From Rhodobacterales bacterium UBA5972 (lineage in GTDB: Bacteria; Pseudomonadota; Alphaproteobacteria; Rhodobacterales; Rhodobacteraceae): DNA of 9,758 nucleotides. The stretch lies in contig DJBQ01000144.1 in assembly GCA_002430125.1 (NCBI GenBank), positions 1-9,758 of the forward strand. Reading direction: 5' to 3'. Positions 6,031 to 9,758 of the stretch are shown in pieces (position 1 is the first letter of the stretch; the number at the start of each line of letters is the position of its first letter). Both the position numbers and the translations under genes were made by a program. Below the pieces are notes generated by a model that saw nothing but the letters and a program-made list of their open reading frames with translations, was not told where the DNA came from and searched no databases.

Positions 6031-7242
6031 CTATGACGGCCTTTCCAAGGTCACTTGCGTTACATCGCAATTACCTGACTGAAACGCAGCAGCGCAAGAC
6101 GTCAGGTAATAATTCCACATGCGTTTAAAGCGGTCGTCAAAACCAAGCTCGCGCACTTCGTCCCATTTGTCGTTAAAAATCTCGTGCCAGCGACGCAGGG
6201 TCAGCGAGTAACTGTCGCCGAATTCTATTGAATTCAGTCGCAAAAGACCGGCGCGGGTGATCTGATCTGTCAGCGCCTCGACACTCGGCAACATTCCGCC
6301 GGGGAAGATGTGCTTTTGGATAAAATCAACACCCTTTCGGTAGGCCGCAAAGCGTTTTTCCGCAATTGTGATGATCTGCAAGGTCGCTTTTGCGCCGGGT
6401 TTCAGCCTTTCGCGGACTGTGTTGAAGTAGGTTGGCCAATAGTTTTCGCCAACCGCCTCGAACATCTCGATCGAGGCAATGCCGTCGTAAACCCCCACCT
6501 CGTCGCGGTAGTCGCGCATCACAATCTCGACCATGTCTGAAAGGCCGGCGCGCTTTATCCGTTCAACCGCGTAATCATGCTGTTCTTTGGAGATCGTAAG
6601 ACCCGTCACTCGCAATCCACGCTGCCCGGCCGCATATTCCGCAAATCCGCCCCAGCCACAGCCAATCTCAAGCACATGGTCACCGGGTTTGACACCCATC
6701 TGGTCCACCATAGATTTGTATTTCGCGATTTGCGCCTTGGACAGATCTTGCTGATCTGAGGAAAACAACGCTGAAGAATAGGTCATAGTTTCGTCTAACC
6801 ATTTGGAATAAAACTCGTTTCCAAGGTCATAGTGGTAGGCGATATTCTTTTTCGCCTGCTCTTTGGAATTGCTGTGCATCCAGTGGCGGAAGCGTTCAAA
6901 TACCCGCAAAAAGCCCATGCCGGGAAAGCCGTCAAACACTTCTTCGTTGCGATCCAGTATCGTATCCATGAACACCTGAAGGTCAGGCGAAGACCACCAG
7001 CCTTCCAGATAAGCGTCAGAAAAACCCATGTCGCCCTCGCGGATCAGACGGGCAAAGCAATCGGGATTGTGTACGTTGATAACCGCCGTCAAGCCGGGTT
7101 TTCGACCCTCGGCACTGAATATCCGGCCGTCGGGCAGGTGAAATTCCAATCGCCCGTGGTTTAGCTGACTTGCCACATCAAACACAGCCGGGAAATACCG
7201 TGGCAGGTCCTTCTGGCCTTTTGTGCTGGTCAAAACATTCAT
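6031..7242 (-). CDS. cfa: Cyclopropane-fatty-acid-synthase-like SAM methyltransferase
   Basis: A 403-residue member of the CFA synthase family, which transfers a methylene or methyl from S-adenosylmethionine to the double bond of unsaturated acyl chains in membrane phospholipids. Family motifs are in order: AYHYDLGNEFY (135-145), the SAM loop LEIGCGWGG (191-199), SIEMFEAVG (257-265), and HIFPGG (311-316). The start at 7242 is chosen over 7287 because GGAGG lies 8 bp before it. Two of the bicarbonate ligands known from mycobacterial CmaA1 differ: the Cys of YSCAYF is Ser157 in YSSALF, and the His after the FE motif is Gln289 in LQIITI. The ligand Glu262 and the region of the tyrosine ligand (Tyr345) remain. 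It may still be a cyclopropane synthase or may make a methylated fatty acid. It is the first gene of the operon. Confidence 0.85.
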   Translation of the reverse strand: MNVLTSTKGQKDLPRYFPAVFDVASQLNHGRLEFHLPDGRIFSAEGRKPGLTAVINVHNPDCFARLIREGDMGFSDAYLEGWWSSPDLQVFMDTILDRNEEVFDGFPGMGFLRVFERFRHWMHSNSKEQAKKNIAYHYDLGNEFYSKWLDETMTYSSALFSSDQQDLSKAQIAKYKSMVDQMGVKPGDHVLEIGCGWGGFAEYAAGQRGLRVTGLTISKEQHDYAVERIKRAGLSDMVEIVMRDYRDEVGVYDGIASIEMFEAVGENYWPTYFNTVRERLKPGAKATLQIITIAEKRFAAYRKGVDFIQKHIFPGGMLPSVEALTDQITRAGLLRLNSIEFGDSYSLTLRRWHEIFNDKWDEVRELGFDDRFKRMWNYYLTSCAAAFQSGNCDVTQVTLERPS

Positions 7243-7250
7243 CTTCTCTT

Positions 7251-7255
7251 CCTCC
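7251..7255 (-). promoter_or_regulatory. Ribosome-binding site that fixes the cfa start
   Basis: GGAGG on the minus strand, 8 bp before the ATG at 7242. It lies inside the longer reading frame opening at 7287, encodes its EEE stretch, and argues for the shorter protein. Confidence 0.75.
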
Positions 7256-7264
7256 CCAATTCGA

Positions 7265-7294
7265 ATGCTACTGCGATTCCCTGGCATCTGCCAA
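7265..7294 (-). promoter_or_regulatory. Probable promoter of the cfa-trgAB-cysK-mscS-alaX operon
   Basis: On the minus strand TTGGCA (7289-7294) and TAGCAT (7265-7270) are separated by 18 bp and match the housekeeping consensus at 5 of 6 and 4 of 6 positions. Transcription would start just before the GGAGG, giving a very short leader. The -35 box is half of an inverted repeat, TGGCA-TC-TGCCA (7282-7293), so a repressor or activator could bind there. No experimental support is available. Confidence 0.42.
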
Positions 7295-7326
7295 GTTTTT
7301 TGCGCTAAGCGACGTTATGACCACCG

Positions 7327-7349
7327 GTTAACGCCCCAGCAGCGTTGAC
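7327..7349. repeat. Imperfect inverted repeat in the divergent promoter region, operator candidate
   Basis: GTTAACGC (7327-7334) and GCGTTGAC (7342-7349) are inverted arms of 8 bp with one mismatch, separated by 7 bp. The right arm covers the -35 box proposed for the plus-strand genes. Size and position fit a dimeric regulator's site. No regulator gene lies in the window. Confidence 0.35.
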
Positions 7350-7373
7350 AAAACCCGGGGTCGGGCAAAGGAT
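7345..7373 (+). promoter_or_regulatory. Possible promoter of the ligase-hydratase pair
   Basis: TTGACA (7345-7350) is a perfect -35 box. At 17 bp distance stands AAGGAT (7368-7373), which matches the -10 consensus at only 3 of 6 positions. The ligase start codon is about 30 bp further on. The weak -10 box suggests either an activator-dependent promoter or a wrong call. Confidence 0.38.
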
Positions 7374-7404
7374 CAGCGCACAGAAAAGCGGGATTTAAAT
7401 TCAC

Positions 7405-8703
7405 ATGCATCCAAATGCGGAAACGCTGACAAACGACGAACTGGCGCTTGTGCAAAATCAAGCCTGGGCCGGTCAGAGTGCCTATGTGTTGCGGAACTCG
7501 GCCTTTTATCAGGCGTTATGGGGCGACCAAAAGCCCGGCAAACATCTGCGCGATCTGCCGGAACTGCCGTTGTCTGACAAGGCCGGGTTGCGACTGTCAC
7601 AAGCGGCGCTGCCGCCATTTGGCGACTATCTGGCGACTGATCGCAGCTTTGTTAAGCGCCTGCACCGAACGTCGGGCACGACCGGGCAGGCCATGAACCT
7701 TGCGATGTCGGCGCGCGATTGTGATGTGAACGAAACCGTAGCGGGTCGGTGTCAGGCCGCCGCAGGCCTGAAGGCCGGACATACGGTGGTGCATTGTTTG
7801 AATTACCAGATGTGGATGGGCGGTCTGACCGATCATCTGGGGCTGGAGCGAACCGGTGCCACGGTCATTCCGTTTGGGGTGGGCAATACGGAGTTGCTGA
7901 TCCGAACGATTTTGGATGTCGGAGTTACGGCGATTTCCTGCACGCCGTCTTATCCGGCGGTAATAGCGCGGGTGCTCGACGAAAAGTTTCCGTCTCTAAA
8001 GCCCGTCGATCTTGGGTTGAAACTTGGGCTGTTCGGCGGCGAGGCTGGCTTGGATGACCCCCGACTGCGGGATCGGCTGCGGGCGGTTTGGGGGCTTGAG
8101 CCGCGCAATTCCAATTACGGCGTCTCCGATGTGTTCTGCAATTTTGCCGGTCAATGCGAACATGACAGCCGTCTGCATTTTCTGGCCAGTGATGTGCTGT
8201 ACCCCGAATTGATTGATCCGGCAACCTGCGAACCAATTGCAATTGACGACGGAGCCAGTGGCGAATTGGTGCTGACCCATCTGGAACGGGATTGTCAGCC
8301 GCTAGTGCGGTTTCGAACCGGTGATATCATTGCGATTGACGCGACAGACCCTTGCGCTTGCGGGCGCACCGGATTTCGGTTTCGCGTGGTCGGGCGGTCT
8401 GATGATATGGTTGTGGTGCGCGGCTTGAACCTGTTTCCGACCATGGTAGCGGCCGTGCTTGCGGCGTTTCCTGATTTATCCGGTGACTACCGGATAAATC
8501 TTGATACACCGCCACCTTATGATGCGCTGCCGGTGCAGGTTGAGCTGGCCAAAAACGCAGGTGAACACCCTGGCCTTGCTTTGGACGTGGCAGCAGCAAT
8601 CAAGAAAAACCTTGGGGCAAGCGCGCATGTAACTGTGCGGCCTTCTGGCAGCTTTCCCACCACTGACGGCAAAACCGCCCGAGTTATCCGGAGTTTCATA
8701 TGA
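7405..8703 (+). CDS. PaaK-like acyl-CoA ligase (AMP-forming)
   Basis: A 432-residue adenylate-forming enzyme of the phenylacetate-CoA ligase type, expected to activate a carboxylic acid to its CoA thioester with ATP in the cytosol. The phosphate loop is RTSGTTGQA (88-96), the adenine-side motif NYGVSD (237-242) and the ribose-binding motif RFRTGD (302-307). The hinge region is GRSDDMVVVRG (330-340), and the likely catalytic lysine of the C-terminal domain is Lys423 in TDGKTARV. CACGRT (317-322) resembles the cysteine-rich segment of PaaK proteins. Length is normal for the group. No clear Shine-Dalgarno sequence precedes the ATG at 7405. The gene overlaps the following hydratase gene by ATGA. 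The acid cannot be read from the sequence: an aromatic or aryl-acetic acid is likely from the family but is not shown. Codons 353-366 lie on a perfect DNA hairpin. Confidence 0.85.
   Translation: MHPNAETLTNDELALVQNQAWAGQSAYVLRNSAFYQALWGDQKPGKHLRDLPELPLSDKAGLRLSQAALPPFGDYLATDRSFVKRLHRTSGTTGQAMNLAMSARDCDVNETVAGRCQAAAGLKAGHTVVHCLNYQMWMGGLTDHLGLERTGATVIPFGVGNTELLIRTILDVGVTAISCTPSYPAVIARVLDEKFPSLKPVDLGLKLGLFGGEAGLDDPRLRDRLRAVWGLEPRNSNYGVSDVFCNFAGQCEHDSRLHFLASDVLYPELIDPATCEPIAIDDGASGELVLTHLERDCQPLVRFRTGDIIAIDATDPCACGRTGFRFRVVGRSDDMVVVRGLNLFPTMVAAVLAAFPDLSGDYRINLDTPPPYDALPVQVELAKNAGEHPGLALDVAAAIKKNLGASAHVTVRPSGSFPTTDGKTARVIRSFI
8473..8500 (+). repeat. Perfect 12-bp inverted repeat inside the ligase gene
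   Basis: GATTTATCCGGT (8473-8484) and ACCGGATAAATC (8489-8500) are exact inverted copies around the 4-base loop GACT. The structure lies in codons for about residues 357-366 of the ligase, some 200 bp before the hydratase start. Only two T bases follow, so it is not a standard terminator. It could be an RNA hairpin or a palindromic protein-binding site. Confidence 0.85.
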
Positions 8704-9458
8704 CAAATTTTACCTACGATACTGTCCTTAGCACGCTTGAAGCGGGGGTGCGGACGATCACACTTAACCGGCCCGAGCGGCTGAATGCGATGACATTGCA
8801 ACTGAACATCGACGTCGCGCAGGCGTTTGAAGATGCGAATGCTGATCCCGGCACGAACGCCATTATCTTTACTGGTGCCGGGCGCGGATTTTGCGCCGGT
8901 GACGACCGACAAGACCATATTGAGCCCCAAAACGAGGCGGAGGCGCGAATGATGGTGGACGCCATCCAACGGGTGACCCGCGCGATTGTAAAGGGTGACC
9001 GGCCAGTGGTCGGGGCGATCAATGGCTGGGCGGTCGGCGGCGGCTTTGAATGGGCGATCAATTGTGATTTCCCAATCTGGGCCGAGAGTGCCCGAGCATT
9101 CTTTCCCGAAATTTCGTTGAATTTCTTTGTTACAGGCGGGGTTACATCAATTTTGCCAGCGATTGTTGGGCCGGTGAAGGCCCGCGAAATGATTATGCTG
9201 GGCGAAAAATACACGGCGCGTGATTTGGCCGATCTGGGCGTGGCGTGGCGGGTTGTGCCGGATGATTTGTTGATGGAAGAAGCCCGGGCGGTCGCTGGCA
9301 GGTTGGCCGGGCTGCCGCCAAACGCGGTGCGCGCGATGAAACGGGTTTTGACCCTAACCGCAACCACAGATCTGAACGCCGCTCTTTTGCTGGAAACTGA
9401 GGCAACGATTACCGCATTTCTTGACCCTTTAACCACGAAGCTAGTGCGGGATTTTTAG
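8700..9458 (+). CDS. Enoyl-CoA hydratase/isomerase family protein
   Basis: A crotonase-fold enzyme of 252 residues. It has the expected LNRPERLNAM start of the fold (22-31) and the oxyanion-hole residues Ala66 in FCAGDD and Gly114 in GGGFE. Both acids used by true hydratases are present, Glu117 (GGGFE) and Glu137 (FFPEIS), so addition of water to an enoyl-CoA is possible. The start ATG overlaps the ligase stop, and GGAG lies 6 bp before it (8690-8693), so the two are one translational unit. The ligase would supply the CoA thioester, and this enzyme would act on it after a desaturation step encoded elsewhere, or directly if the acid is already unsaturated. The family also includes isomerases, dehalogenases and ring-cleaving hydrolases, so the reaction remains open. 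Confidence 0.87.
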   Translation: MTNFTYDTVLSTLEAGVRTITLNRPERLNAMTLQLNIDVAQAFEDANADPGTNAIIFTGAGRGFCAGDDRQDHIEPQNEAEARMMVDAIQRVTRAIVKGDRPVVGAINGWAVGGGFEWAINCDFPIWAESARAFFPEISLNFFVTGGVTSILPAIVGPVKAREMIMLGEKYTARDLADLGVAWRVVPDDLLMEEARAVAGRLAGLPPNAVRAMKRVLTLTATTDLNAALLLETEATITAFLDPLTTKLVRDF

Positions 9459-9534
9459 GACGCATCAAAAGCGGCAAGGCAACACCAACTCAAAATGATT
9501 TGTGATCTCAATCAGGCGAGCCGAACCCAGACTT
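9459..9534. other. Spacer between the hydratase gene and the IS-like end
   Basis: I see no gene, no convincing terminator hairpin with a T-run and no repeat here. The end of the ligase-hydratase transcript is therefore not marked within the window. Confidence 0.5.
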
Positions 9535-9758
9535 TGCACCTGTCCCCTGAGAACTAGGAATCTAGGGGTAATCCCCCCCGAGAGTAAGGGGCTGCAGAAG
9601 TAGAGTTTTCTCGGCAAGATGAACGAGGAGATTCAGATGAAGATGACGAGATATAGCGAACCCCAGATCCTTGCGATCCTGCGCCATCTACGTAGCTTGG
9701 CCTGGGCCTCTTGGCTAATTGCCAAACTGGGAGGGTGGGATGGATATAGATCATCAAG
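9535..9758 (+). mobile_element. Left end of an IS3-family-like element, running off the window
   Basis: The stretch opens with TGCACCTGTCCCCTG, which has the TG start and C-rich character of IS3-family termini (the end could also be TG at 9541). It then has a small GGGG-TAAT-CCCC hairpin (9564-9575 region) and about 100 bp of leader before a transposase-like orfA. The right end, second ORF and target duplication lie beyond the window or are lost. I infer the family from the encoded N-terminus; the terminal repeat cannot be confirmed without its partner. Confidence 0.45.
9637..9758 (+). pseudogene. IS3-type transposase orfA, shortened and incomplete
   Basis: The ORF begins MKMTRYSEPQILAILR, the helix-turn-helix start typical of IS3-family OrfA proteins, with GAGGAG 6 bp before the ATG. 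An in-frame ATG at 9619 is an alternative start. In the family the next residues are a loop and recognition helix of about 15-20 residues before a segment like ASFYKWRAKxGGMD. Here the frame jumps straight to HLRSLAWASWLIAKLGGWDG, which matches that later segment only loosely. This suggests an internal deletion and decay. The frame is still open at the window edge, so the downstream state is unknown. Alternatively the IS is cut after ILAILR and other DNA follows. Confidence 0.45.

Noticed and set aside
7243..7287. N-terminal extension of the CFA-like gene
   Set aside because: The GGAGG that would serve the ATG at 7242 lies inside this stretch, and the proposed -10 box at 7265-7270 would be within it.
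8714..9436. Long minus-strand reading frame opposite the hydratase gene
   Set aside because: It is a composition-driven shadow rich in Ser, Ala and Arg. The plus-strand gene has a complete crotonase signature.
9554..9757. Minus-strand reading frame in the IS-like region
   Set aside because: It runs opposite the transposase-like start, has no recognisable motif and reads through the leader of the element.
1..9758. CRISPR array or tandem repeat block
   Set aside because: I found no regularly spaced direct repeats anywhere in the window.

Overview
The window looks like chromosomal DNA of an alphaproteobacterium, most likely the Rhodobacteraceae (Rhodobacter/Roseobacter group). The main reason is a trgA-trgB-cysK block, the arrangement known from the tellurite-resistance locus of Rhodobacter sphaeroides. 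Moderately GC-rich coding sequence and the protein subfamilies fit. The assignment rests on recognition of families, not on a database search.

Layout. Positions 1-23 hold the 5' end of a tRNA-Ser gene on the minus strand, cut by the window edge. Positions 24-202 hold its probable promoter, a small hairpin and a possible 30-residue hydrophobic ORF. From 203 to 7242 six genes run on the minus strand with almost no gaps. In transcription order they are a cyclopropane-fatty-acid-synthase-like methyltransferase (7242-6031), the membrane protein TrgA (6030-5581), TrgB, a fusion of a gamma-glutamylcyclotransferase-like and a NUDIX domain (5554-4418), a cysteine synthase (4364-3330), a large MscS-type channel with an N-terminal DUF3772 region (3333-922), and an AlaX-type aminoacyl-tRNA editing protein (925-203). 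Junctions are TAG|ATG, 26 bp, 53 bp, GTGA and ATGA, so this is very probably one operon with translational coupling.

A 162-bp divergent region (7243-7404) separates this operon from two plus-strand genes that overlap by ATGA: a PaaK-like acyl-CoA ligase (7405-8703) and an enoyl-CoA hydratase/isomerase (8700-9458). Together they could activate a carboxylic acid as its CoA thioester and then process an enoyl-CoA. The substrate cannot be read from the sequence. From about 9535 to the end lies the left end of an IS3-family-like element with a shortened orfA.

How the genes may work together (inference). The minus-strand operon joins lipid modification, a membrane protein, a NUDIX/cyclotransferase enzyme, cysteine synthesis, an osmotic safety valve and a tRNA-quality enzyme. 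This suggests an envelope, thiol-redox and oxyanion stress unit in which trgAB-cysK is the known core and the outer genes are the less-studied part. The points most worth a second look are the fused TrgB with a non-canonical Nudix box, the methyltransferase lacking two expected bicarbonate ligands, a perfect 12-bp hairpin inside the ligase gene, and the possible small membrane peptide after alaX.
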